DNA from: JBBQYA01 sp031412335
GTDB lineage: Bacteria > Bacteroidota > Bacteroidia > Sphingobacteriales > Sphingobacteriaceae
Assembly (NCBI GenBank): GCA_031412335.1
Contig: JANOCT010000016.1
Location: 62,001 to 126,000, forward strand
Direction of reading: 5' to 3'
DNA length: 64,000 bases
Of the stretch, positions 33,757 through 42,916 are shown piece after piece. The notes under the pieces were generated by a model, which worked only from the letters and a program-made list of their open reading frames with translations, searched no databases and was not told the DNA's origin. Position numbers and translations under genes: made by a program. Position 1 is the first letter of the stretch. Every line of letters starts with the position of its first letter.

Positions 33757-34991
33757 GTAAGCAAACTAAGGAGATAAAGTGCTCTTTTTGTGGCTCTGGC
33801 AAACAGGAAACTCTAATGCTGGTAGCTGGAATTGATGCGCATATCTGCGATAAGTGCATAACTCAAGCCAATAGTATTTTGGTTGAAGAAACTTCAACGA
33901 GAAAAAGTAAATCTGTGCTTTCGGGATTCAATTTGTTGAAACCGATTGAAATAAAGAAGCATCTTGACCAATATGTAGTAGGGCAGGATGATGCAAAAAG
34001 AGTAATGGCTGTTTCTGTTTATAATCATTACAAACGGTTAGGTCAAAAAATCGGGAAGGATGAAGTGGAAATTGAAAAGTCGAATATTATTATGGTTGGT
34101 GAAACCGGAACAGGAAAGACTTTATTAGCAAAAACAATTTCAAAAATTTTAAACGTTCCTTTTTGTATTTGTGATGCTACTGTACTTACTGAAGCAGGAT
34201 ATGTAGGTGAAGATGTGGAAAGTATTCTTACTAGGTTACTTCAAGCTGCCGATTATGATGTTACAGCTGCAGAAAGAGGAATAGTATACATTGATGAGGT
34301 AGATAAAATTGCAAGAAAAAGTGATAATCCATCCATCACACGTGATGTTTCTGGTGAAGGTGTTCAACAAGCTTTGTTGAAAATACTAGAAGGAACTGTT
34401 GTAAATGTGCCACCACAAGGTGGAAGAAAACATCCTGATCAGAAAATGATTGGAGTTAATACCAATAATATATTATTTATTTGTGGCGGTGCTTTTGACG
34501 GAATATCCAAAAACATAGCTCGGAGAATGAAAACTCAAGCCATTGGTTATAGCCTTGACAATACTCAGCATACCATTGATAAAGAAAATTTACTGCAATA
34601 CATTACTCCACATGATTTAAAATCTTTTGGTTTAATACCTGAATTAATAGGAAGATTACCTGTTATCACTTATTTAAATCCATTAGATCGTGAGACATTA
34701 CTTAATATTTTGACTGAACCAAAAAATTCGCTGGTGAAACAGTACACTAAGTTGTTTGATTTGGAAGGAATAAAATTAGATTTTGATGCAGATGTTTTGG
34801 AATTTATTGTAGATAAAGCATTGGATTTCAAGTTGGGAGCAAGAGGTTTACGTTCAATTGTAGAAGCAATAATTATGGATGCAATGTTCGAAATGCCAAG
34901 TGATGTAGACCAAAAAGAATTATTTGTTTCTCTTGATTATGCTAAAGAAAAATTTAATAAATCAAACGTACAAAAGTTGCGAGTTGCCTAA
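33753..34991 (+). CDS. clpX: ClpX, AAA+ unfoldase
   Basis: A 412-residue AAA+ ATPase that unfolds substrates for ClpP. The zinc-binding domain has Cys10, Cys13, Cys32 and Cys35 (CSFCGSGK and CDKC). Walker A is GETGTGKTLLAK, Walker B IVYIDEVDKIARK, and the ClpP-docking IGF-type loop region appears as IGRLPV within LIPELIGRLPVITYL. The start overlaps clpP by 4 bases, so the two are coupled. A 21-bp hairpin follows 3 bases after the stop. Confidence 0.96.
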   Translation: MSKQTKEIKCSFCGSGKQETLMLVAGIDAHICDKCITQANSILVEETSTRKSKSVLSGFNLLKPIEIKKHLDQYVVGQDDAKRVMAVSVYNHYKRLGQKIGKDEVEIEKSNIIMVGETGTGKTLLAKTISKILNVPFCICDATVLTEAGYVGEDVESILTRLLQAADYDVTAAERGIVYIDEVDKIARKSDNPSITRDVSGEGVQQALLKILEGTVVNVPPQGGRKHPDQKMIGVNTNNILFICGGAFDGISKNIARRMKTQAIGYSLDNTQHTIDKENLLQYITPHDLKSFGLIPELIGRLPVITYLNPLDRETLLNILTEPKNSLVKQYTKLFDLEGIKLDFDADVLEFIVDKALDFKLGARGLRSIVEAIIMDAMFEMPSDVDQKELFVSLDYAKEKFNKSNVQKLRVA

Positions 34992-34994
34992 TTA

Positions 34995-35040
34995 TTTTGA
35001 TTTAAAGTAATTTTTATTTAAAAATTACTTTAAATCAAAA
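34995..35040 (+). terminator. Very long AT-rich hairpin after clpX
   Basis: A perfect 21-bp inverted repeat (34995-35015 and 35020-35040) with a 4-base loop ATTT. The arms are almost pure A/T and contain TTTGATTTAAAGTAA. It begins 3 bases past the clpX stop. It is weaker per pair than a GC-rich terminator but perfectly paired, and could act in both directions or stabilise the mRNA end. Confidence 0.65.
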
Positions 35041-35064
35041 TCTATTTATTCTAAACTATATATT

Positions 35065-35469
35065 TTAGTTTTTTACTTTTTCTTTATCTCCTTCAAAAGG
35101 ATATTTTTCAAATATTTTTTGGTTTCCAGAGCTAGTAAACCGAGCAACACAATGTTCTTTAAAATCAGGATTGAAATGAGGTTCTCGATCACTTAATGTT
35201 TTGGGAGCAAAAGCACCATCTCTAAAGAAATAAACTATAGTTAATCCATCTGGATCTGAATCACGAGTAGCGGCAAAGTCTTCCATATCTTTCCAGTTCA
35301 AATCATTAATGGAGAAAGAAAAAAGCCTTACGATGGGTGCAATATGAATACTCTTTTCAAAATAGGCTGTTCTGCTGAAAGAGGTTTTATATTTTTCTTT
35401 CCGAGTGGCCAAATTGTAAAAAGTAATCAGCACAAAAACAAGAATGATAATAGGAATATCAATAATCAT
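35065..35469 (-). CDS. Small membrane-anchored protein of unknown function
   Basis: A 134-residue protein with one N-terminal membrane helix (IIDIPIIILVFVLITFYNLA) followed by a basic stretch (TRKEKYKTSF) and a soluble domain of mixed charge. I do not recognise the family. The topology suggests an inner-membrane anchor. It is convergent with clpX across the AT-rich hairpin and divergent from the cystathionine beta-synthase gene. Confidence 0.6.
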   Translation of the reverse strand: MIIDIPIIILVFVLITFYNLATRKEKYKTSFSRTAYFEKSIHIAPIVRLFSFSINDLNWKDMEDFAATRDSDPDGLTIVYFFRDGAFAPKTLSDREPHFNPDFKEHCVARFTSSGNQKIFEKYPFEGDKEKVKN

Positions 35470-35543
35470 CTGAAAAAGTTTATATCAATAATTTAATTAC
35501 ATCCCTTTTTGTTTTTAGCTATCCTCTCCAAAACAAAAAAAAT

Positions 35544-35551
35544 TATCTTTG
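35544..35551 (+). promoter_or_regulatory. Candidate -7 element for the cystathionine beta-synthase gene
   Basis: TATCTTTG fits TAnnTTTG and ends 4 bases before the ATG at 35556, so the transcript would be leaderless or nearly so. A second case of this layout besides 11506-11535. Confidence 0.55.
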
Positions 35552-35555
35552 ACCT

Positions 35556-36923
35556 ATGTATTTTAATAACATCCTCGAAACTATAGGAAACACGCCTATG
35601 GTAAAGTTAAACAAAGTGACAAAAGATTTGAAAGGAACTTTTCTGGCAAAGATTGAGTCAGTAAATCCTGGAAATTCAACAAAAGACCGCATGGCTCTTA
35701 AAATGATTGAAGATGCGGAAGCAAGTGGAGCTTTGAAACCTGGGGGAACTATTATTGAAGGCACAAGTGGAAATACAGGAATGGGTTTGGCAATAGCCGC
35801 AGTCATTAAAGGGTATAAATGTATTTTTACAACTACTGATAAACAATCAAAAGAGAAAGTTGATGCTTTGCGCGCTTTTGGAGCAGAAGTTATTGTTTGC
35901 CCTACGAATGTTGAACCGGAAGATCCAAGATCATATTATTCTGTTTCTTCACGATTGATTAATGAAATTCCTAATTCATGGAAACCTAACCAGTATGATA
36001 ATTTGTCAAATACGCAGGCACATTACGAAAGTACTGGTCCAGAAATATGGGAACAAACAGAGGGTAAAGTGACTCATTTTGTAGTTGGCGTAGGTACAGG
36101 TGGTACAATTTGCGGAGTAGGAAAATATTTAAAAGAAAAAAACCCCAATATCAAAATTTATGGAATAGATACCTACGGTTCTGTATTTAAAAAATATTTA
36201 GAAACAGGTATTTTTGATAAGAATGAAATCTATCCATATATAACAGAAGGAATAGGTGAAGATTTTTTACCTAAGAATGTTGACTTTTCTATAATTGATT
36301 ATTTTGAAAAAGTAACTGACAAAGATGCTGCTTTAATGACACGTGAAATTGCTCGTAAGGAAGGAATTTTTGCGGGTAACTCTGCAGGCTCATTAATTGC
36401 AGGATTATTGCAAATGAAAGATAAATTTAAAGAGAGTGATGTGGTAGTAACCTTGTTTCACGATCACGGAACTCGGTATTTAGGTAAAATGTATAATGAC
36501 GATTGGTTGCGTGAAAGAGGATTTATTGAAGAGAAGAAAGCACGTTTTGCAATTGATTTAATTCAAAATCATCGAGGTTTAAAACTTATTACTATTAACG
36601 AAAAAGAAACTGTAGGTGATGGATATGAATTAATGAATAAATATAATATTTCGCAAATACCAGTTACTAATGATGCTGGCGAATTTGTAGGTTCACTAAA
36701 TGATAATCATCTATTTGCTGCCATATTAAAAGACAATGAAGTAAAATTAAAAGAAGTTTCATCTATCATGCTTTCAGCATTTCCGGTAGTTGCTTCGAAT
36801 GCAACTATTGAAGAGGTTTCTAAAAACATAACCAGAGATAACGCGGCAGTTTTAGTTCACGACATGGGTGGCAATTTTCACATAATTACAAAATATGATG
36901 TGATTAATGCGATATCTGGTTGA
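35556..36923 (+). CDS. Cystathionine beta-synthase with C-terminal CBS-domain pair
   Basis: A 455-residue PLP enzyme of the cysteine-synthase fold. The PLP lysine is Lys43 (NPGNSTKDRMALKMIEDAE), the phosphate-cup loops are GTSGNTGMGLAIAA and GVGTGGTICGVG, and the cofactor-stabilising segment is IFAGNSAGS. Two CBS domains follow (about residues 335-455), as in regulatory cystathionine beta-synthases, where they bind adenosyl ligands. The reaction is condensation of serine with homocysteine; cysteine-synthase activity cannot be excluded. No methionine genes are adjacent. Confidence 0.85.
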   Translation: MYFNNILETIGNTPMVKLNKVTKDLKGTFLAKIESVNPGNSTKDRMALKMIEDAEASGALKPGGTIIEGTSGNTGMGLAIAAVIKGYKCIFTTTDKQSKEKVDALRAFGAEVIVCPTNVEPEDPRSYYSVSSRLINEIPNSWKPNQYDNLSNTQAHYESTGPEIWEQTEGKVTHFVVGVGTGGTICGVGKYLKEKNPNIKIYGIDTYGSVFKKYLETGIFDKNEIYPYITEGIGEDFLPKNVDFSIIDYFEKVTDKDAALMTREIARKEGIFAGNSAGSLIAGLLQMKDKFKESDVVVTLFHDHGTRYLGKMYNDDWLRERGFIEEKKARFAIDLIQNHRGLKLITINEKETVGDGYELMNKYNISQIPVTNDAGEFVGSLNDNHLFAAILKDNEVKLKEVSSIMLSAFPVVASNATIEEVSKNITRDNAAVLVHDMGGNFHIITKYDVINAISG

Positions 36924-37096
36924 TAATTGATTTTTGAAGAATTTGAACCATTAAGGCACGAAGACGCAAAATTAAAAAGAAAAATAGATTTCCGTTTCTT
37001 GACAATTATTAATTGGTTTTCATAATTTTTTTTAAGTAAAAGTTTTAGAATATTATTCAAACCTAAATTAAATTAGTATTCATATAAATTAAAAAC

Positions 37097-38575
37097 TCAA
37101 ACTTTTACCCTGGAGTGCATTATTGAATAAACGCTTATAGCCAGAAAGCCAGAAAATAGCATTAAATGGAAAGGCAATAATCCATAATCAACGAAGTATA
37201 CAGCTGAGGCGATACCAAGTGAGTAATAAATAGCAAGTAGGATTTCTATTAATAAACCACCAGATAATTTGTGTGATAAATATTTGTTCGCACCAAAACG
37301 GTCGGTATTAAAAATTACATTAAATTTTGGAGTACGAATAAATGGAGTTTTCTTTCCAATCATTCCTAAAATTACTGCTTTTGTGTTTTGATAGGTCATC
37401 CCCATAGAAATAGAAAGAAACACCGGAAACATTCCCAAGAAATTAAAAATCGCTTTCCATGTTGGTTTTTTATATTGTAGTGAAGCAACTAAATAGAAAA
37501 AAATAATTATAAAAAAAGCAATTAGAAAAAGTGAAAGTAGTTTGAAAAAATTTTCATAACCAACGCTTGTATTTTTTATTATTAATAAAGGAACACTGAA
37601 AATTCCGGTGAGGAACGCAAAAAGAAATACATAAGCATTCATTAAATGTAATGATGCAAAAATCTTTTGTTTAAAATTAATTTTTGATTTCCAGATTGGG
37701 AAAATCATTTTTTTAGAGGTTTCAACAGCACCTTTTGTCCAGCGAAATTGTTGCGATTTTATTGCATTCATTTCAACAGGAATTTCAGCAGGGATACTTT
37801 GATTTTCTATGTAATGAAATTTCCAACCTTTTAGTTGTGCACGATAACTCAAATCCAAATCTTCTGTAAGTGTATCAAATTGCCAACCTCCAGCATCTTC
37901 AATGCATTCTTTTCTCCAAATCCCAGCGGTACCATTAAAGTTCATTAGTAATCCTTCCGTATTTCTACCGGCCTGTTCGATACTAAAATGTGCGTTTAAT
38001 CCAAATGCCTGAACACGAGTAAGCATACTATAACCACTGTTCAAATGTTCCCATCTTGCTTGCACCATTCCTGTTTCTAAACCAATAAATGGTTCGAGCA
38101 TTTCATTCGACAGAAAATTAACTGGCGGAATAAAATCTGCATCGAAAATGGCAATTAAACTACCTTTTGCTGTTTGCAATCCGTTTTGTAAGGCACCTGC
38201 TTTAAATCCAATATTTTTTTCACGCCTTATGTGTTTTATATCTATTCCTTTTGCTTTCCAAAATGCAACTTTATTGATAATTAGTTCAACTGTTTCATCT
38301 GTTGAATCATCAAGAACTTGAATTTCCAATTTGTTTTTTGGGTAGTTGAAATTTGCAACGGCATCTATTAATCTTTCTACAACATATAATTCATTGAAAA
38401 CCGGAAGTTGAACAGTAACAAAAGGAAGTTTATCCGATATAACCAATGGAGCTATAGAAGCTGACTTTTTTTTATTTTTTAAATAGAATATGACCAATGC
38501 TAATTGCCCAATGCTAAAAAGCAGGACAATTCCGAATGCTAGTGTGTAAATAATTAAAATGCTGTCGGTAATCAT
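37097..38575 (-). CDS. Processive family 2 glycosyltransferase (cellulose-synthase/mannan-synthase-like)
   Basis: A 492-residue membrane glycosyltransferase. The catalytic pattern is complete: VLDDSTDET (first Asp), FDADFIPP (DxD), LTEDLDLSYRAQLKG (catalytic base), and QFRWTKG as the QxxRW motif of processive enzymes. Membrane helices lie at the N-terminus (about 5-30) and in the C-terminal half (about 305-490, at least four). It most resembles CSLA/glucomannan-type synthases. The polymer is unknown. It lies 44 bases downstream of the other family-2 transferase. Confidence 0.87.
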   Translation of the reverse strand: MITDSILIIYTLAFGIVLLFSIGQLALVIFYLKNKKKSASIAPLVISDKLPFVTVQLPVFNELYVVERLIDAVANFNYPKNKLEIQVLDDSTDETVELIINKVAFWKAKGIDIKHIRREKNIGFKAGALQNGLQTAKGSLIAIFDADFIPPVNFLSNEMLEPFIGLETGMVQARWEHLNSGYSMLTRVQAFGLNAHFSIEQAGRNTEGLLMNFNGTAGIWRKECIEDAGGWQFDTLTEDLDLSYRAQLKGWKFHYIENQSIPAEIPVEMNAIKSQQFRWTKGAVETSKKMIFPIWKSKINFKQKIFASLHLMNAYVFLFAFLTGIFSVPLLIIKNTSVGYENFFKLLSLFLIAFFIIIFFYLVASLQYKKPTWKAIFNFLGMFPVFLSISMGMTYQNTKAVILGMIGKKTPFIRTPKFNVIFNTDRFGANKYLSHKLSGGLLIEILLAIYYSLGIASAVYFVDYGLLPFHLMLFSGFLAISVYSIMHSRVKV

Positions 38576-38619
38576 ATTTATTAAAATTCAAATTTACTAA
38601 AATGCATGCTAAATTCGAT

Positions 38620-39306
38620 TTATCTATACTTAAATATGGTATTTATAATTTTGTATCCAGCTAAAATGGTTCCTTTTACTGTTCCAGTTATTTTGGAAAC
38701 GCCAATTCTTTTTCGATAACTAACAGGGACTTCAGAACATTTTAAATTCAATTTTGCAGCTTTCACTTGCATTTCTACCGTCCAGCCGAAAGTTTGATCC
38801 TGCATGTTGATTAGCTTTAAGCTATCATATCTGATTGCTCTAAAAGGACCTAAATCTGTGAAAGTAGTTTGGTAAAAGTATTTCATTAAAATAGTTGCAA
38901 TTTTATTCCCGATTATTTGCTGTGGAAGCATTGCACCTTTTTCTTTATTACCTAAAACCCTTGAACCAATTACTAAATCAGCATTATTTATTATTATTTC
39001 ATTAATTAATTTCGGCATTTCCTCTGGAAAATCGGAATAATCACCGTCAATAAATACGACAATTTCTGGTTTTGTAATTTGTGAATCAATGTAAGCTATT
39101 CCTTTTAAACATGCTCTTCCATAGCCTTTTTTGGGTTCATTAATAACAATTGCACCTGCAATCTTGGCTATTTCTGCTGTATTATCTGTCGAACCATTAT
39201 TTACTACAATTATGTCAGCATTTAATTCAGTTGGAATTCCTTTAATTACTTTTCCGATTGAAGAAGTCTCGTTGAATACAGGAATTATTACTGAAATTTT
39301 TGGCAA
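38620..39306 (-). CDS. Soluble family 2 glycosyltransferase, DPM1-like
   Basis: A 228-residue GT-A enzyme. Motifs: VIIPVFNETSSIGKVIKGI, VVNNGSTDNT, FIDGDYSDFPEEMP and VPVSYRKRIGVSKITGT. No membrane helix; it probably makes a polyprenyl-phosphate sugar on the cytoplasmic face. The start is TTG at 39306 with no in-frame ATG upstream. It precedes the cellulose-synthase-like gene by 44 bases and may supply or modify its product. Confidence 0.8.
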   Translation of the reverse strand: MPKISVIIPVFNETSSIGKVIKGIPTELNADIIVVNNGSTDNTAEIAKIAGAIVINEPKKGYGRACLKGIAYIDSQITKPEIVVFIDGDYSDFPEEMPKLINEIIINNADLVIGSRVLGNKEKGAMLPQQIIGNKIATILMKYFYQTTFTDLGPFRAIRYDSLKLINMQDQTFGWTVEMQVKAAKLNLKCSEVPVSYRKRIGVSKITGTVKGTILAGYKIINTIFKYR

Positions 39307-39396
39307 TGTTTTTAAAGAATTTTTGATTTTAAATAAATTACTTATCGGGTTAATTAAATTTTTCAGTTTTTTTAAGTAGAAGAAATCCTAAATTAA

Positions 39397-40719
39397 TTAT
39401 CTAATTTCAGGTTTGATATATCCTTCAAATCTACCTTCTTCCGAAACGGCTTCTAATTTTAATACACCTCTAGGGCACACATTGGCACAAATCCCGCATC
39501 CTACACAAGAAGCACGAATGATGTTTTCACCCTTTTGAGCATACGCTCTTACATCAATTCCCATTTCGCAATAGGTTGAGCAATTGCCACAAGAAATACA
39601 TTGTCCACCATTGGTAGTTATTCTAAATTTAGATTTAAATCGCTGAAAAATTCCAAGTATGGCTGCCATCGGACAACCAAATCTGCACCAAACTCTCGAT
39701 CCCATTATTGGATAAAAACCTGTACCGATAACACCAGAAAATATCGAACCAATGAAAAAACCATAGGCTTTCGAAAAACCTTGACTTGCTTCGCCCAAAA
39801 CTGAACCATTAGAATAGGAATTAATCCAAAGCAAAGCAGTTGTTAATGTTATAAAAACTAATACCAAATGAACACTCCAACGTTCAAATTTCCAAGCCTT
39901 TAATGATTTATCTGATAAATGACGATAAGGATCTCCCATCGTTTCTGCTAACCCTCCGCAACCGCAAACAAAAGAGCAATACCATCTTTTGCCATATTTA
40001 TAGGTTAAAAGTGGAGTCGCGATAAAAGTCATAATTGCTCCCCAAAAGACCATAAATACTCCTAAGCCTCCAGGTGAATCCATAAGGTATTTTACATCAT
40101 TTGGAAATAGATAACTATATTTTAATGGCCAGAAATAAGAAAAATAAAACTCTGGCTGATTCATCATTATCAGAAATGCAGGAATTAGAAAGGCAAATCC
40201 TAGCTGAAAAAACATCACTGAACAGGTACGAACAATTTGATAGCGGCTATGTCGGTTTCTGATTATAAATCGAATTCCCATAAATAAAACAGCTAACGTA
40301 TAAAATGTACCATACAAAAACCATTGATCTGCTGCTTTATTTCTAATTACATAACTGAATGGATCCATTACCCGTATTAATCCTTCTAAATACTTAGGAT
40401 ACCAATAAAGTATTATGTAAAAACCAGTTAGTAAAATACCAGTCATCCAAGCAATTAGTCCTCTAGATGTCATTCCAGAAAACATTACACCATTATTTTT
40501 TATTCCTTGATGTTCTTTTAAAATCGGATAATTATAAACTAATACTGATGCTCCAGTAAAACCAATAATCATCCAGAAAAGTAGAACCTGATTAACGCTC
40601 GAACCAAGTAATGCGATTGCGCAAGCTAATAATGCGAATACAAATAACGTTGCACCAATTTTTTGAAAATTGTCTGCATGATGCCCGTCACTTATTGCCA
40701 TTGATTTTTGTGCGTTCAT
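39397..40719 (-). CDS. Polytopic membrane 4Fe-4S protein (NapH/NosR-like C-terminal module)
   Basis: A 440-residue membrane protein with about 7-8 helices and a cytoplasmic C-terminal ferredoxin domain. The redox motifs in order are CSFVCGCGG (about residue 250), CRFGCPM (about 343), CISCGNCSTYCEMGI (about 374), and CVGCGICANVCP (about 405). CxxxCP-type pairs plus two 4Fe-4S clusters are characteristic of quinol-linked NapH/NosR/CcoG-like proteins. It would pass electrons between quinone and the soluble FAD protein or a periplasmic acceptor. It is the last gene of a five-gene operon starting with the DM13 protein. Confidence 0.82.
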   Translation of the reverse strand: MNAQKSMAISDGHHADNFQKIGATLFVFALLACAIALLGSSVNQVLLFWMIIGFTGASVLVYNYPILKEHQGIKNNGVMFSGMTSRGLIAWMTGILLTGFYIILYWYPKYLEGLIRVMDPFSYVIRNKAADQWFLYGTFYTLAVLFMGIRFIIRNRHSRYQIVRTCSVMFFQLGFAFLIPAFLIMMNQPEFYFSYFWPLKYSYLFPNDVKYLMDSPGGLGVFMVFWGAIMTFIATPLLTYKYGKRWYCSFVCGCGGLAETMGDPYRHLSDKSLKAWKFERWSVHLVLVFITLTTALLWINSYSNGSVLGEASQGFSKAYGFFIGSIFSGVIGTGFYPIMGSRVWCRFGCPMAAILGIFQRFKSKFRITTNGGQCISCGNCSTYCEMGIDVRAYAQKGENIIRASCVGCGICANVCPRGVLKLEAVSEEGRFEGYIKPEIR

Positions 40720-40745
40720 AGATTGTTTTTTTGGAAAAAGATTAA

Positions 40746-42047
40746 TTAATAAATCGATTTAATTTTAGTTGAATTGCAGAATTCAACAAAGGCATTTTTT
40801 ATTGGTTTATGATAGGATTCGAAAAATTCCGGGTCGAAAAATCCTTCACTCAACCGATCAATTACATCATTAATGTTAGTTTTGGTTCGAATAAAAGAAT
40901 CTGCGACGGTTTGTTTATATCTTATCCCGAAGAAGTTAAAACCAATAATTTCTTCTTCTGAATTATAAATCATTCTAAAGCATTTTTGTCCATCTGCATG
41001 TTCCCAATAAAATGTTTTTTCGCTTTCTCGTGGTTTATTAAAAACCATACCATACGTTTGATATTCAATGTCAAAAAATTTGGCAGAGTTAAACCAAATT
41101 CCACGTTGATAGGCAGAACGATTGCCACATATGGTTCTGGCTAACATTTCAGCTTGCATTTTTCCTGTACACCATAATTGTTCTACTTTTGGATGATCTG
41201 GCAAAGGTGATCTGAATTCTGCACAATCACCCGCAGAATAAACGTTCTCAATATTTGTTTCCAGAAATTCGTTGACTAAAATTCCACGATCTGTTTCTAA
41301 ATCTGTATTCTTTAGAAATTTTATATTGGGGCTTACTCCTGCGGTTAAACCAACAAATTGGCAAGCTATCTTTTCTCCGGATCCTGTAACAATAGATTGA
41401 ACTACTCCATTTTCATCTCCAATTATTTCTTTTAATTCTGATTGTAAACGCAAATCTATTCCCTGAGAAATAATATGGCGGCCAATCATTTCAGCTTCCT
41501 GATCTGGTAAAACATTATTCCAGTATTTCGACTCACGAACAAGAAATGTAACCGGAATATGTCTAGAATGAAGCATTTCAGCCATTTCTATTCCTATTAA
41601 TCCACCACCAACTATCACTGCTTGTTTTATATTTTTAGTTGACGTCTCCATAGTTGAAACATCTTGCAAATTATATAAACCTTGAACCCCCTTTAAATCT
41701 TGGCCTGGCCATCCAAACTTATTACTTACAGATCCACTTGCAATTACTAACGAGTCGTATTTAATCGTATTATTTTCTGAAAGTAATAGTGTCTTTTCTT
41801 TGAAATCTATTTTTTGTACTTCCCCTTTTATTAAATTAATTCTGTTTTTTTCCCAAAACCAATCTTCATAAGGTTTAGTATGTTCGTATTTCATGTGGCC
41901 CATATAGATGTACATAAGGGCTGTTCTCGAAAAGAAATGTTCGCTTTCTGATGATACAATCGTTATTTCATAATCTGATAATTTGCGTATATTTCTGGCT
42001 ACGGTAGTTCCAGTAATACCATTTCCGATGATGACGATTTTTTTCAT
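40746..42047 (-). CDS. FAD/NAD(P)-dependent oxidoreductase
   Basis: A 433-residue pyridine nucleotide-disulfide oxidoreductase-like flavoprotein. The FAD-binding motif is IGNGITGTTVARN at the N-terminus, the NAD(P)-binding motif VGGGLIGIEMAEML near residue 145, and the second FAD site VYSAGDCAEF near residue 270. No redox-active CxxC is present, as in NDH-2 and NirB N-terminal-type enzymes. The C-terminal ~120 residues (GIWFNSAKFFDIEYQTYGMV and on) are the interface domain. It lies 26 bases upstream of the membrane Fe-S protein, its likely electron partner. Confidence 0.85.
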   Translation of the reverse strand: MKKIVIIGNGITGTTVARNIRKLSDYEITIVSSESEHFFSRTALMYIYMGHMKYEHTKPYEDWFWEKNRINLIKGEVQKIDFKEKTLLLSENNTIKYDSLVIASGSVSNKFGWPGQDLKGVQGLYNLQDVSTMETSTKNIKQAVIVGGGLIGIEMAEMLHSRHIPVTFLVRESKYWNNVLPDQEAEMIGRHIISQGIDLRLQSELKEIIGDENGVVQSIVTGSGEKIACQFVGLTAGVSPNIKFLKNTDLETDRGILVNEFLETNIENVYSAGDCAEFRSPLPDHPKVEQLWCTGKMQAEMLARTICGNRSAYQRGIWFNSAKFFDIEYQTYGMVFNKPRESEKTFYWEHADGQKCFRMIYNSEEEIIGFNFFGIRYKQTVADSFIRTKTNINDVIDRLSEGFFDPEFFESYHKPIKNAFVEFCNSTKIKSIY

Positions 42048-42062
42048 AGATAATAAAAGGTA

Positions 42063-42851
42063 TTATTCGTTCAACGACCAATTATACTTTAAATAGCCAA
42101 TCTTTGCATCTGCATTAATTTTTGTTGATGTATATTTATTTAAAAAAGTAATTAAATCAGACTTTTTGGTAAAATCTTTTTTATACCAGTCGAAAATACT
42201 TGACAATTCGACAGAATTAGCAGATATCTTATTTTTTGTTTTATCTGACAAAAAGGTTTTAGCTGCTTTTTCTAATTGATTTTCGATTTTAGCTCCTGTA
42301 TATGCCTCATTATCTAAAGCTGGGCAACTAAAACTCGCACAATTTATCGCAAAATGTATTCTGGGATCAAATAAATCTTTCAATAATTTTTGGTTTTCAA
42401 TATTCGCTAATGATAATGCTTCATTACCATAAAATTTGTACGGAAGGTTTTCTACCCAAACCTGACTATCGCCAGTAGCTTTTGCAACCAATGATTTAGC
42501 ATTTCGAATGTCCTTTATGCTTTTCACTGGATAATTTCTAAGAATTACATCAACCGTAAATGCGTTATATGCATTTATCCAAAAGGCTAATCGCTCTTTT
42601 TCAGGTAGTTCAGCGGCATTAGTTTTCAATAATAATTGCAAATAATTTCCCAACTCTTTTTTATCAGACTGAAAACCTTTGTAATCTACTTTTCCAGATT
42701 CGCTAACATGCTTTTTTAATAATGTAGACCATTCTGTGTGATCAACCGTTTTTCCTTCTATAACATTGGCCGAGCTTTTAGCCGAACAATTTAAAACAGA
42801 TAGAAGACTTGTGAACATAAGTAAGTTTAGAAATATTTTTTTACTATTCAT
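42063..42851 (-). CDS. DUF547-family exported protein
   Basis: A 262-residue protein with a lipoprotein-type N-terminus: LMFTSLLSVLNC, with a Cys at about residue 22. The body is DUF547: LAFWINAYNAFTVDVILRNY, DPRIHFAINCASFSCPALDN and ELSSIFDWYKKDF. The CASFSCP segment is the family hallmark, with two conserved cysteines and a His, and a thiol- or metal-based function has been suspected but is not established. It lies 15 bases upstream of the FAD oxidoreductase and belongs to the same operon. Confidence 0.82.
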   Translation of the reverse strand: MNSKKIFLNLLMFTSLLSVLNCSAKSSANVIEGKTVDHTEWSTLLKKHVSESGKVDYKGFQSDKKELGNYLQLLLKTNAAELPEKERLAFWINAYNAFTVDVILRNYPVKSIKDIRNAKSLVAKATGDSQVWVENLPYKFYGNEALSLANIENQKLLKDLFDPRIHFAINCASFSCPALDNEAYTGAKIENQLEKAAKTFLSDKTKNKISANSVELSSIFDWYKKDFTKKSDLITFLNKYTSTKINADAKIGYLKYNWSLNE

Positions 42852-42916
42852 GATATTTTTTAGTTTTTTATCAAATACGAAGTAACCAAGAATTTAGACT
42901 TATTGATAATAAATAA

